Shown: positions 1 to 10,559 of the stretch, piece by piece
How positions within the stretch are numbered: the stretch's first letter is position 1
Layout: each line of letters begins with the position of its first letter
NCBI GenBank assembly: GCA_963576475.1
Contig: OY754987.1
Coordinates: 3,508,036-3,572,035 of the forward strand
Direction: 5' to 3'
DNA from: Molanna angustata
Lineage: Eukaryota; Arthropoda; Insecta; Trichoptera; Molannidae
Length of the DNA stretch: 64,000 nt
Made by a program: the position numbers and the translations under genes
Notes under the pieces: generated by a model
Databases searched by the model: none
Told to the model about the DNA's origin: nothing
Seen by the model: the letters and a program-made list of their open reading frames with translations, nothing else

Positions 1-600
1 TTATATTTTATTATAAAAATATAAGATAAACGTTGAAAATCGGGGTATGCCATTATTTTTCTACAAGAATTTATACAGAACATTCTCAAAAAGGAAAGAT
101 ACATTTTTCTTTATAAATACCCAAACTATCTATGTAAATTATTTTTTTCAAAACGATTTGATAAGAAATAATGATGGTATATCAAATTGAAAAATAGGTA
201 CGTTGGCAGCAGTCCCCCCCCTTAATGAAGGTTTGCTTGAAATAAAGTGACATTCAAGTCAAATCTAAATTGTTATAAAAAAATTAATAACTTAGTTGAT
301 GTTGTTACATATAAAAATACTTACTTAGAAATTTTCGTTACGAATGAAATAAGTTTTAGAAATAATATGAATAAAAAAAAATCCGGGTATTGGAAATCAT
401 ACCTGCGTTGTTTCTACTTTTCCGATCGCCCTAAATACCTCAGAATGCAACAGCGTAATATGAATACTTCAGAACAAGCTTTCTCAAACTTTTGAGATAT
501 ATTTTTTACTCGTAAATACGTATCAGTCAATCGTCCATTTGTTTTGGTCATTTAGTATATTTAGTATTGAATTCCGTGGTTTTAACTATCATTATACATA
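1..600. other. AT-rich stretch with no recognised gene
   Basis: No gene, RNA gene or repeat could be recognised here. The one small open frame has low-complexity Asn/Lys/Tyr-rich composition typical of chance frames in AT-rich DNA. Confidence 0.5.
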
Positions 601-604
601 TAGA

Positions 605-668
605 TCAACTCTGGTTGGTTGGAAGAAATTGTCTTTTGGTAATAAGCTCGCCAGTGTACAAATTATAT
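605..668 (+). repeat. 3' tail of SINE/LINE family (GGAAGAAATT motif)
   Basis: It carries the motif TTGGTTGGAAGAAATTG followed by AATAAGCTCGCCAGTG. The same tail recurs at 3.17, 4.69, 37.7, 49.5 and 50.3 kb. In better copies the middle folds as TTGCC-ATAC-GGCAA. Such conserved 3' hairpins are what LINE reverse transcriptases recognise, so this is probably the truncated end of a retroposon. Confidence 0.6.
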
Positions 669-674
669 TATGCA

Positions 675-1022
675 GGTACAGATATGCTGAGAATATCATT
701 GACTGACATGGTCAGTAACACTGAGGTACTACGTAAGGCCATCACCAAAAGAAAATTACTCGCCAATGTTAAGCTCCGTAAAGTGTCGTACTTCGGCCAT
801 ATTCTGAGAGGTGAAAAATAAAGCATCCTTCAGCTTTTCATGAATGAGAAGATTGGGTGTGGTAGAGGGTTCGGAAGAAGGCAACTTTCCTAGCTTCGAA
901 ACATCCGAGAACGGACCGGGATAAGAACTGTGGAGGAGCTGTTTCGCACTACCCAGGACATGGAGGCTTTCTTTATTGTGGTCGTCAACGTAGGAGGGAC
1001 CTGAAACGAGAAGAAGAAGAGG
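675..1022 (+). pseudogene. LINE reverse transcriptase C-terminal fragment
   Basis: The frame reads ...VSNTEVLRKAITKRKLLANV, then KLRKVSYFGHILR, the usual Cys-poor C-terminus of insect LINE polyproteins (the RK...Y-GHILR motif). It stops at the TAA near 819-821. Homologous text continues in other frames to the GAAGAAGAAGAGGG tail at about 1022, so stops and frameshifts are present. Endonuclease and catalytic RT regions are absent: this is a 5'-truncated dead copy. The clade is uncertain. Confidence 0.6.
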
Positions 1023-1474
1023 GCACAAATAAATATACATAATTTTATTCATTTCAATTAAATTTATTGTTAACAATGAATGAGTTAATTGATTCATTCC
1101 GAGGAAGACGCTCTGATTCCTAACAAATTATTAACATATCCTAATGACGTGAAGTTCCTCATTTATAATCCTTTCCTAGATCCTTTTGATTCAGATTTAC
1201 CATAATTAATGTAGGTAGGTTTTTTAGTTTTATAAATAACAGAAAACTGTACATACCAGAAACAATTATGAGTATTCATAGAAAACTAAATAAATCATTT
1301 GCGCAGCACAGCAGAATTTTTTTTAATGGATTTTAACTGATATAGCAGAGTAAAATCATAAACAGCAAGATATCAAAATAAAAATAAAAACAATCAAAGT
1401 TAAACAATAAAATAAGGGTAAATATAATCATGGGGTATAATTTAATTTGTTATATTTATGCGTGTTTATAATAT

Positions 1475-2010
1475 TCACTAATTGCATGTTACACATGAGG
1501 TCCAACTGTCGATGGCGATAGTATGCATAGTTGAAGAATACGTACAAAATTATAAACAAAAAATCCAAAATATTGAATATTTCTAGATATAGTATGGAGG
1601 TCAGTCCTTTTTTCCTACCCAGAATATTTATGATAACAGCATGATGGTATGTATGTATGTATGTTTGGAGATTAAGTATCAAACTATTGAGAGTCCCCGA
1701 GATATTTCGTAGTGTTTACCTACTGCCATACAAATTGTATGAAACTATGTAGTCACTAACTTCAATTTGTATGTAAATTGTTTCAAAAGTTTGAGCAGTA
1801 GGTACTACTATAATGTGCATATTTTTTGTAGAATTATCTAGTTGGAATATTTTGGTGTTTTTCGATATTAAAAAAAATATGTTAATATAGGCAGTTAAAC
1901 GCAAATATATATTCCTTTTAAAAAATGTTTAAAAAACCTTTTAAAAAAAAATAATTTGATATTTTGTATCCGTACCAATTTTTAGCTATCTAGTTTAGTT
2001 GGTTTTGGAC
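1475..2010 (+). repeat. Interspersed repeat family D, copy 1
   Basis: This is a diverged copy of a family also found at 8.8, 10.3, 16.3, 25.6, 60.9, 61.6, 62.8 and 63.8 kb. Landmarks in order are CCAACTGTCGATGGCGATAG, TAGTATGGAGGTCAGTCC, ATGATGGTATGTATGTATG, TTGGAGATTAAGTATCAAA, GCCATACAAATTGTATGAA and TCTAGTTGG. No coding capacity is seen. It is probably a non-autonomous DNA element, because family ends read CCAACTGTCGAT and ATCGACAGTTGG. Confidence 0.65.
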
Positions 2011-2049
2011 ATAATATATAGATAAATAAAGTAAAGGTATGAAAATTTA

Positions 2050-2655
2050 AAATGGATGCCATTAAAAATGTGAACAAATCAATTACAATTTCGATATTCA
2101 AAAATGTTATTTGTAAATATTTAATTAATTATTGTATTTTTTTTTGTGATACAGTTTGTGAACCATTGGTCCAGATGTCTTCGCACTAGACGTAATAATA
2201 TGCTACTTACATTGTATGTACATTAACAGAGGCGTCTCCAATGTAGTAGTTTTAATGATTGTGCCCGGACACCAATTATATTGTTGTTTTTTAAAAATTA
2301 TAATAACCACGAGTAATATTTACTGTGTTAAAAATATATTGTGTTTTGTTTAATTTGGTTCATTAGGATTATTAAGCTATTGAGATTTTTTCTACATTTT
2401 TATAAGGTATGTTAAGTTAATGTAAATAATATGTATGTTCCTTAATATGTTACCTAGATTAAGATTTATATACCTACTGAATTGTTCCGACCGGCGAATT
2501 GAGATAACTTCTCAGCAGTGATCACAAATGTCGTGGGAACCTGATAGAAGAAGAAAAAGATACTGAGTTTTAGTTAGTTTGTATGATTTGTAAAATGTAA
2601 CTAAAGAGAAAATTTTTTTTTGAAGTTGAGCCATTCGTAAATATATACACAATTT
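2050..2655. other. AT-rich intergenic DNA
   Basis: No gene seen. Near 2490-2565 the words CCGGCGAATTGAGA and a GAAGAAGAAAAAG tail suggest a worn LINE 3' end, but this is too short to assign. Confidence 0.4.
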
Positions 2656-2658
2656 TAG

Positions 2659-2790
2659 GTGGAGACATAGTTTTTATTGTGTTTTCAGTCTGGATCTGTG
2701 AGACGATTAATATCGTAAGTCTCTAGAATGTGGCAACTTGTTATTAAGTGTGTGTTACATAATTATTTGACATAGTACCTGTTATTATTT
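2659..2790 (+). repeat. SINE family E, 3' body fragment
   Basis: It begins GGTGGAGACATAG and continues TTCAGTCTGGATCTGTGAG, ACGATTAATATCG and ATGTGGCAACTTGTTATT. The same order occurs in the copy with a tRNA-like head at 53.86 kb. The A- and B-box head is missing here, so this is a 5'-truncated copy. Confidence 0.65.
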
Positions 2791-3163
2791 AATCTATAAA
2801 TAAGGTAATATTTTTTTTTTGAATATATAAATTAATTTCTCTGAAACGGCGTGAGTGGGTGTATGTTTTTTTTTGTACACAGAAAGATAAAAAAATGTAA
2901 GTCTGTTTTATAATATCACATGGGTCGCGCAGAGTGCATATTCGGTTTTTTTCTTGTATGGTATATGCACAAACTGCCAAAGTATAATTTAAGCAATCAA
3001 AATTTATTTTTTCAAGTAGATTCATTGAGGATCGCAGAAAAATAGTTACGCACGCGCCTTCGACCCTCTAGAAATGCCATAGTACATTGATGAAATACCT
3101 ACTATAGATTAATTTGTTTTATTTAAATATTGAAATTTTTGTGCATAATATAAAAAAATACTG

Positions 3164-3218
3164 AGCACACTGGCGGGTTTATTGCCATTAGGCAATTTCT
3201 CCCAACCAAACAGATTAC
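3164..3218 (-). repeat. SINE/LINE conserved 3' tail, reverse orientation
   Basis: On the minus strand it reads TTGGGAGAAATTGCCTAATG then GCAATAAACCCGCCAGTG, the shared tail with its TTGCC/GGCAA hairpin. Only the terminal 50 bases are recognisable. Confidence 0.55.
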
Positions 3219-3235
3219 TATGCATGATTTAATGC

Positions 3236-3985
3236 ATGATATATTTGGATTATTGTAACGGTATATATGCGAATTTACCAAAGAAAGAAATTAATAAAAT
3301 TCAGTCAGTTTTCAATGCTGCAGCCAGACTCATCACTGGAGCATCCAAATTTTCTCACATCTCTCACCATCTTCGCAATCTACATTGGCTTAAAGTCCCC
3401 GAAAGAATTGAATATAAGCTTTGTCTCATAATCTTTAAAGCACTTCGTGGTATGGCTCCTACTTACATCTCCGAACTGTGCATTCCGCTTTCAATAAATG
3501 ACAGAAAATCATCACTTCGTTCAGCTTCTTCATCCATGGTTGGGAAATTAGTTGAAATAAACAGGGTGCACACAACTAATTTCGGTGATCGTACATTTGC
3601 TGTGGCAGGACCAAATGCATGAAATAAGCTCCCACACACCCTCAGACAAACCGAAAGTATATCTTCTTTCAGAAAAAAACTCAATACAACGATACAACGT
3701 AATCAATTTTTCAGCGCCCTTGAGGTGAGATATTCGCAAAAACATAAAAAATATAAATTACGTACAACAACTGGTTTCGAAAACTATAAAAATATCTTAT
3801 TGAATATTTTATATATTGTAATTGCATGTTTTTTCTGTTTTTTTTTTCTTTTGATATTGTGTATATTATTAGTTTTTGATTAATTATGATAATAATGAAG
3901 ATTAATTTTTGATTTATATAAGAATCCCCCCCCAAAGCACGAGTACCAACTCTTTTTGTGGGGGTAATATAAATAAAATATTTTT
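3236..3985 (+). pseudogene. CR1/L2-group LINE, C-terminal and 3' UTR fragment
   Basis: The translation begins YLDYCNGIYANLPKKEINKI and contains AARLITGASKFSHISHHLRN, LHWLKVPERIEYKL, FKALRGMAPTYISEL and NFGDRTFAVAGP. This is the post-RT C-terminus of CR1/L2-group LINEs and the same family as the copy at 54.7-58.1 kb. An in-frame TGA at 3620-3622 replaces the Trp expected before NKLPHTLRQT; the frame then continues past it. The 3' UTR shares the word AGCGCCCTTGAGGTGAG with the longer copy. Endonuclease and catalytic RT are missing. Confidence 0.8.
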
Positions 3986-3989
3986 GTTC

Positions 3990-4650
3990 ATGCTTTATAA
4001 GTATTTGTTAATTGATTTATTGTTATATTTTATTTCAAATAAATAAATAAAAAAAATACATTTCACTATTTTCATCTGTATACTGCGCAAGAATGGTACA
4101 CAAACTCATAATTGCTACGACTGGTGGGAAAATGAAATGAAAGTAAAAGGTCGGACAGTGAAATCCTTTGATTGATACCCGTTTCATCTGGTTTCATCAA
4201 ACCTTAACTTCAAATCTCATCAAACTTAAATTCTAAACTGTGTGTTTCGAGCAAACATCATACTTTATTGTCTATATTATCTTCGCATACAATTTTATTT
4301 GCAAACGATATGATTTTTCAAATTAATAAGAAAAGTTGTTGTTGTAAACATGTTGTAAACATTTTTGCGTTGTGTGTGTATTTTTGACATGTTTACCAAA
4401 CGAAAATATTGTTATTCCTAACAACATAATATCCCAAAATTTAACATTTTAACATAAGATGTTCAAGTACAAACCTTAATAATTTATTTAAGAATTTAAT
4501 TATAGAATTTTCAATAACAACATGTGTGTCTGGGTTTGGGAGGATTATTTTTTATCTTCAATAAAAAAATATATTATTTATATGTTTTAATTAAGAAAGC
4601 AAATATGTGTGTACCTTGTATAGTTCTAAGAAAATTTATTTATTATTATT
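3990..4650. other. AT-rich intergenic DNA
   Basis: No gene recognised. A short AAATAAATAAATAAA run near 4036-4052 marks a probable retroposon tail. Confidence 0.4.
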
Positions 4651-4679
4651 TATTTATATAATTTATGTACATACATGTG

Positions 4680-4735
4680 TACAGAGGCAGGTTTATTGCC
4701 ATAAGGCAATTTCTTCCAACCAACCCGAGCAACGT
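4680..4735 (-). repeat. SINE/LINE conserved 3' tail, reverse orientation
   Basis: The plus strand reads GCAGGTTTATTGCCATAAGG and then CAATTTCTTCCAACC, the complement of the shared tail hairpin. It is bordered by AT-rich sequence with no coding potential. Confidence 0.55.
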
Positions 4736-5364
4736 GAAGTCTCTAAGTTAAATTGGTAAAATACTAATTATGTGAGCAATAAATGGATAAAAAATAACAT
4801 AAAAGAGTAAGAAATATAAAAAAATACATAGAGAAAAAAAAATGAAAACAGAGTTTAAAAAAAAAAGAATAATAAAAATAACACCTCACATAGCAATGAG
4901 GAAAAGCAGGTTACGGAAGGATATAGAAGGAATTCAGGAACTATTTGACAAATAAAGTTTTTTTAAGTTTACCTTTCAATTCCTATCGAATGGATTTATT
5001 GAAAATTTGTTTACAGCAAAGTCTCTCATAAACTAAATGAATAATAAAGTATCCAAAAATTGGTCAAAATAAAATAACGAATTCTCTAAAAGTTATACAG
5101 TTCAATATGTACATTTTAAATACATGAAGCAAATACCTAGTACATACCAATAATTGTCAAAAACATGCGAAGTCCTGCGTGTCCATTCAATAACTGTGTC
5201 AGAGGAAAGAGTTATCTGGGAGGCAACTCACACTCAGGTCTTCTGGATCACAGAGTAACAACTCCCTAAAGGATTTGGACAAAGTCAACAAAACGGCTTA
5301 CTGTGATCGATGCTTTAGTGTGAGTGGTCGTATAAAGTATAAATAAATAAACTGAATGAATTAC

Positions 5365-5487
5365 TGAGAGTCAGATAGATAAATATCGTAAGTCTCCAGA
5401 ACGTGGCAACTTGTTATTAAGTGCATGTTCAATAATTATTTGACAGAGCACCTGTTAATTTCCCGAGTAGCTACATAAAATAAAATT
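5365..5487 (+). repeat. SINE family E, 3' fragment with A-rich tail
   Basis: It contains ATATCGTAAGTCTCCAGAA, CGTGGCAACTTGTTATTAAG, TATTTGACAGAGCACCTG and CCCGAGTAGCTACATAAAAT, followed by an A-rich tail. The order matches family E at 53.9 kb. The tRNA-like head is lost. Confidence 0.65.
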
Positions 5488-6026
5488 AAATTAAACAGCA
5501 AAATTAAAAAATAAGAAGAAGATTAAAATTAGTTTTTGATCCCGTAGATAATAATTAATCAGTATTGTTTTGGAATTATTCAAATATACCTTGGCAAGGT
5601 CCTGACTCAAGATCGCTTGGTAGGTTGGTAGATAAGTTATGCAGTGGCTAAGTGCGATGCGAGCCGATGGAAAGTTGGAGAAAGCGATCATTAACTTCAT
5701 ACAATATTATTATTATTATTTAACGCAACATTTTCTTCACAACCTACCTTTGATATATCCCAGTTTACAATCCAACAACCCGCGTCGTAATTAACTCATC
5801 TTATTCCAATCATTCATTCATGCCATCAGGGCTTATCAATATTTTTAGGGGAATTAAAAGTGATTTTTTTATTTTATAAAGAAAATTGACAACGCACAAA
5901 AATAAATAAATAAATTAACCATATAATAAATAAGAATAACATAAGCAATTGTAACTCACTGCTGGTAACAGAACAATGAATTATTCCTGTCAAATGTGGC
6001 TCATGCAGAATATGTCCACGAACCTG

Positions 6027-6284
6027 CCCCTCTAGACAACGTGTAATTTAGCTCAAGAAAAGATAACTCAATGTATGGAAGTGACAGTTGTCACGTGACT
6101 GGCAACTGTCACTTCCATACATTATACACATAAATATATAATTCACTAGTATAGTAATTATAACAAATAGTTTTTTTTATGCAATGCTTGATGAGGGAAT
6201 CACTTACACTGACAAATAAAAAATATCAAATACAAAACAATAAGTTATCTTTTCTTGAGCTTAATGACACGTTGTCTAGGGGGG
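6027..6284. mobile_element. MITE family B, short copy
   Basis: The left end is CCCCTCTAGACAACGTGTAA; the right end is its inverted counterpart, TGACACGTTGTCTAGGGGGG. The inverted repeats extend inward through GCTCAAGAAAAGATAACT, about 40 bp in total. Length is about 258 bp and non-coding. The same terminal repeats frame a longer element at 51.43-52.07 kb. No convincing target-site duplication is visible, so the superfamily is unassigned. Confidence 0.75.
6071..6122. repeat. Perfect-arm palindrome inside MITE B
   Basis: The arms ATGTATGGAAGTGACAGTTG and CAACTGTCACTTCCATACAT are exact reverse complements, separated by TCACGTGACTGG. One arm with the same spacer is also present in the long family B copy near 51.98-52.01 kb. 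Confidence 0.85.
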
Positions 6285-6377
6285 ATGATCCTTTCTAAAT
6301 TATAATACGTGGTAAGAAATCGGTACAGTGTCGAATTCTGAGCGTAGTTAGTATTTTTTGTTTGTTTTAAAAGAACG

Positions 6378-6575
6378 TTGATATTTTGTTTTTTTTTATT
6401 TTTCTTCATTTTTTCTGTCATTTTTTTTTTCTCTTTTGAACTTGTTTTTATTTACATTTTATATACATTTGTGAACTTGTTACTAATATACACTTGTGAT
6501 GAGCATGTAATTGGTCTCATTTTTGTACATCTTTTCTTTTATATAATTTTAAATTTGACTGTATACTTATCCAAA
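6378..6575 (+). other. T-rich leader before (AAAT)n tract
   Basis: A pyrimidine-rich, AT-rich 200 bp precedes the tetranucleotide tract, resembling the 3' UTR-plus-tail arrangement at 47.4-47.85 kb. It may be a LINE 3' UTR; no coding part is recognised. Confidence 0.35.
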
Positions 6576-6577
6576 AA

Positions 6578-6962
<385 letters not shown>

Positions 6963-6999
6963 CGTTGAGGTGTGCCTTGTTTGTCTGTTGGGTGTGTTG

Positions 7000-7400
7000 A
7001 AGTTGATAATTTTCAAACGGTGTGTACAGTCAATATTGAAGTTTATTATGTCATAAAGATAAATTAAGTCTGAGGTCCTTCGTAAGTATTTTTAAAATTA
7101 TTCACCTGAGAAATGTTGATGTTAAGAAAACATAACTTACAATACATTGGTTGATATTTTCTTAAATTCATATTTTGCCGCGTAGTGGGCAATGTACCCA
7201 CCAGATGTCACGACGGCGGCAAAATATGATGATCTGTCAAAAAAATAATTTTCGGAGACAAGATTATTATCTATGGCTAAAAAACTTATTGTACATTTTT
7301 TCGTGTTTGAATTGTGATTTTACCTAAATAAAGGGCATTAAATGTTGTTTCTGGTTAAAAAGAAACGCAATTACGTCTTTTATTTGTAAAAACATTATAT
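7000..7400. other. Non-coding stretch
   Basis: No gene seen. A short inverted word pair around 7168-7230 (TATTTTGCCGCGTAGTGG and GCGGCAAAATATGATG) suggests a small degenerate inverted-repeat element. Confidence 0.35.
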
Positions 7401-7412
7401 ATATGCATTATA

Positions 7413-7649
7413 ATGTTTTTAATAGAACGACTTCGGGTTCTATATAATGACGCCTATAGAATAATCTTCGGATATCGACGATATAGCAGCGCTTCAAGTA
7501 TGTTTGCAGAGGGGCGATGTCAAGGATTTCTTGGTGTCCTCCGACATCGAATCGCCGCATACCGTGAGAGGGTATGGACAAACCCTAACTCGATCATAAA
7601 GGCTGTACAGGGGCACCAATGTCCGAGGCTATCGCAAAGATGGACATAA
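7413..7649 (+). pseudogene. LINE C-terminal fragment (IERLRVLYNDAYR type)
   Basis: The translation starts MFLIERLRVLYNDAYRIIFG and continues SSASSMFAEGRCQGFLGVLR. This matches the C-terminal region of insect LINE polyproteins with the LxRLRVxYN...R...R..S.S.MF motif. RT and endonuclease are absent. The reading ends at a stop at 7647-7649. Confidence 0.55.
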
Positions 7650-7854
7650 TTGTTAGATGATAGAAGTGAAAGACGGTAATTATATCATTTCTACAGTGTT
7701 TTCTTTTCTTATATTTCAAATAAACTCATTTGTTATTTTTTTTCTTCTTATTTTTTTTCTTTTGTTGTATATGATCTATATTGTGAAAAATATTTTCTTC
7801 TTTTGCAACATTTATGTAATGTATATTTTGTATGTAAATTATGGTTTTATGGTT

Positions 7855-8215
7855 GAATTTATAATGACGTATGGAATCGAATGTAGGGCTGACACATCCA
7901 TGACGAAGAGTACACTAAGAGTGTCAGAAATGAGAACTCTTCGAGCAATAGCCGGTCTCACGCTTAGAGACGGAATAAGAAACACGAGAGTCAGAGAGAT
8001 CTGCAAGGTTGAGGATGTCGTCAGGAGATTCTGGTATGCCCATGTAAATAGGATGGAGGCATCCAGGATCCCTTACATAGCACTACACAGCCGACCCGAA
8101 GGAAGACGACCACCAGGCAGACCACCAAAGAGGTGGAAGGACAGCTGGGACTCAACCTCGCAGGAGAACAACGTTTCTGCAAATAACAGACCCTTAGGCC
8201 TAACATAAGAAGAAG
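7855..8215 (+). pseudogene. LINE C-terminal fragment ending in GRPPGRPPKRW motif
   Basis: The frame contains YGIECRADTSMTKSTLRVSE, MRTLRAIAGLTLRDGIRNTR and GRRPPGRPPKRWKDSWDSTS, ending PLGLT-stop and followed by AAGAAGAAGATGAAG. This is the C-terminus of a widespread insect LINE family; the copy at 22.7-23.4 kb (minus strand) has the same order over a longer region. This copy is 5' truncated and contains only the end of the protein. Confidence 0.7.
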
Positions 8216-8369
8216 ATGAAGTTTAAAAATATGGTTTGTGCAGCATTGCACCCCCCTGCTCACAGACTGGAATAAAAATTTATTATTATTATTATTAAAT
8301 ATGGTATTTTTTTTTTAAATTGTTTAATACAACCGAGAAAATTGATTTCAAAATGCGATGTTCAGGTTT

Positions 8370-8640
8370 ATCATCATCATCATAAATGACCACCTCCAGC
8401 ACTCCTCGCCATCTCCCTCTCTTTTCTGGCATGCACCCCTCCAGTCCCTTACACCGACAGCCTCCACATCCCGCTGCACGCTATCCAGCCATCAGAGTTG
8501 GGTCTACCAATGTAACCAATACCTTGAGGCTTTGTGTGCAGGATCCTCTTTTAGAACACTTTCATTGGCTATTCTTTCCACGTGTCCTGCCCATCGCAAC
8601 CTTCCTGTCATTATTACCTTAACATGGTTGGGCTCATTTA
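8370..8640 (-). pseudogene. LINE C-terminal fragment, minus strand, with stops
   Basis: On the minus strand one frame reads MTGRLRWAGHVERIANESVL and later WLDSVQRDVEAVGVRDWRGA, the RLRWxGHV...W-DxVxxDxxxLGVRxWR end of RTE-like LINEs. At least two in-frame stops interrupt it. Upstream RT is missing. Confidence 0.6.
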
Positions 8641-8769
8641 TTTATTTAGTACAATAATATTCTAAAAAAAATATACTAGAGATAACTGCTTCACTAGACA
8701 GAGTCTGTTCCGAAGCAACTTTCAGTGAAGTTTGTAAAGTTATTACATTTTACATTATATTTTCAGTAG

Positions 8770-9135
8770 ATCTCGTCGTTGTGTCGTAATCTTCAAGTTT
8801 CGTTTACCTGTATAGGTCTGAATATCTTTCCGGGTATTTTTCTATTGAATACTAGTCGAGAAAAAAATAAAGTTGAGATTTTGTATTCGTCTATATTTTT
8901 ACAAATTTTTAGCTTTCTGGGTTTTATGATATTTGAAATATATGGAAAAATAAAGCAAAACTTCGAAAGTTGATATCCGCTGACTGAAACAAATGCTCCG
9001 CAGTTTCTGGTGTCATTAGACATTAAATTTGAAAAAAATACATAAAACATATAGACCTGACCATACAATACTCTCACGCGGGACTAAGATTAATAATGTC
9101 GATTCATTAAGAGATATAAATTCTCTTGAACGAAT
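8770..9135 (+). repeat. Interspersed family D, right-end copy
   Basis: It carries the family D distal landmarks GAGATTTTGTATTCGTCTAT, ATATATGGAAAAATAAAGC, GAAAGTTGATATCCGCTGAC and ATATAGACCTGACC, and ends AACGAATCGACAGTTGG. The end is the inverted form of the family's left terminus, supporting terminal inverted repeats for family D. Confidence 0.65.
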
Positions 9136-9139
9136 CGAC

Positions 9140-9535
9140 AGTTGGAATAAATACACAGCATTCAGAATAAATAGTCAATTCGGGGCGTTTTGTTAATTGT
9201 CAATTTCGTATTTCTAGGCATAATTCGAGATGCCAGTGTCCTCTCAAAATATGAAGATTTCAGTGGATATGTCGTTTATATTAGTCACAATCGATACCAA
9301 GTAAGTAAAAATTTAAAGAGATTTTTTTAATTTATACTTATACTGATGTTGGGTTCTGGTTTTTATAATCAGACATACCCGTTCACAAAATATATTCCAC
9401 ATACCAATATGCTACACCAATAACAGATATTTTTCACCTATGTTTAGAATTCAGCGAGATATTTCAAACACACAGATATTTTTCATGACACTTTACAACA
9501 TATAAAACAGATAAAGATGTTTTTAAACTCTAATA
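9140..9535. other. Non-coding stretch
   Basis: No gene or known repeat recognised. Confidence 0.4.
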
Positions 9536-9538
9536 AAG

Positions 9539-10057
9539 CAGCCCATTCACGATCATGCCATTCGGCGTCGTTCTATATGGACTGGCTCCATTTGGAGCAT
9601 TGGAAAATAATCATCACACTCTCGGGCACGCCATCGCGCCATCGAGCCTTCAAAACTAGTATACGCAAGCGGTCGGCGCTTTCGCATTAATAAGTTCTAT
9701 TTTTTTTTTAATTTTTAAGTAAAAAATAGTTTTATACAACTGCTATTTAGCGGTTTGTTTATATATAAATAGAAAAAAAAACAAAGAGAAAATGTTGTAT
9801 TTTCGCATTCACGAGAGTGTCAAACAGCTCGGCGCAATGAGATGGCGCGATGTACCGCTGGTTTTCACACTCATGAGCATGCCGTGCCGACAGGATGCGC
9901 CGCGTAATTTTCGCGGTACTACAGAGTTTCGATCGTTTGGAATTCCATTTTGGTGTGTCAGGCCAATTGGGCTGCGCGGGATTTGACATTCACGAGCGCA
10001 TTTTGGAGTGATGGCAAGCCATTTGGAAGGATGGCACGATCGTGAATGGGGGCCTTA
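9539..10057. mobile_element. Non-autonomous DNA element with CCCATTCACGATC termini
   Basis: The left end reads GCCCATTCACGATCATGCCA; the right end is the near-complement ATGGCACGATCGTGAATGGG, followed by GGCC. The element is about 515 bp and distinctly more GC-rich than its surroundings. Open frames on both strands show no transposase motif. No certain target duplication is seen. Confidence 0.65.
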
Positions 10058-10279
10058 ATACACAATCCAACAATCCTCATTCACTAACAATCCCTTCTCC
10101 TCATCCTGAAGCATACTCGTTAACTCTATATGTGCATATTTTTTATCTATCTTTTTCAGTTTTGTTTTCTCATATTACTACTATTTAATGACTTTTTCAA
10201 CTTTATTGTGTAATCATTCATTTAAACTGAATAACCCATTTTTGGCTTAACTCACATTCAAATAATGAAATATAAAATA

Positions 10280-10372
10280 CACTAGTTGCATGTAACACAT
10301 GAGATCCAACTGTCGATAGCGATAGTATGTATAGTTGAAGAATAAGTACCAAACTATAATCCCATAAACACA
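10280..10372 (+). repeat. Interspersed family D, left-end fragment
   Basis: It reads ACTAGTTGCATGTAACACAT, GAGATCCAACTGTCGATAGC and GATAGTATGTATAGTTGAAG, almost identical to the left part of the copy at 63.77 kb. The rest of the family consensus is absent. Confidence 0.65.
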
Positions 10373-10432
10373 AATTATTTAAATGTTCTAAGGTAGAGGC
10401 GTTCACTTTGTGAAAATTCATTTTAATTATAA

Positions 10433-10531
10433 TTTAAAATAAATTAGTAAACTTTGTTTGATTTTCACTAGTTATATTTTTTAAAACACAACATGTTTCG
10501 ATAACCTCCGTTATCTTCCTCAGGTGAGAGG
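10433..10531 (-). repeat. Left arm of 99-bp palindrome, hammerhead-bearing
   Basis: These 99 bases are, by eye, the exact reverse complement of 13131-13229. Just inside it, 10535-10554 forms a small dyad (GTTAATACT-AC-AGTATTAAC) that marks the symmetry centre of the original palindrome. On the minus strand the arm carries a hammerhead-like motif (10487-10526). Confidence 0.9.
10487..10526 (-). ncRNA. Hammerhead ribozyme-like motif (left arm)
   Basis: Mirror copy of the motif at 13136-13175, read from the minus strand, with the same core CTGAGGA, GATAAC/GTTATC stem, GAAAC and GTT cleavage triplet. Penelope-like elements are known to carry type I hammerheads with very short stem III in their terminal repeats; assignment here is by motif only. 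Confidence 0.5.
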
Positions 10532-10559
10532 TGAGTTAATACTACAGTATTAACTTGCA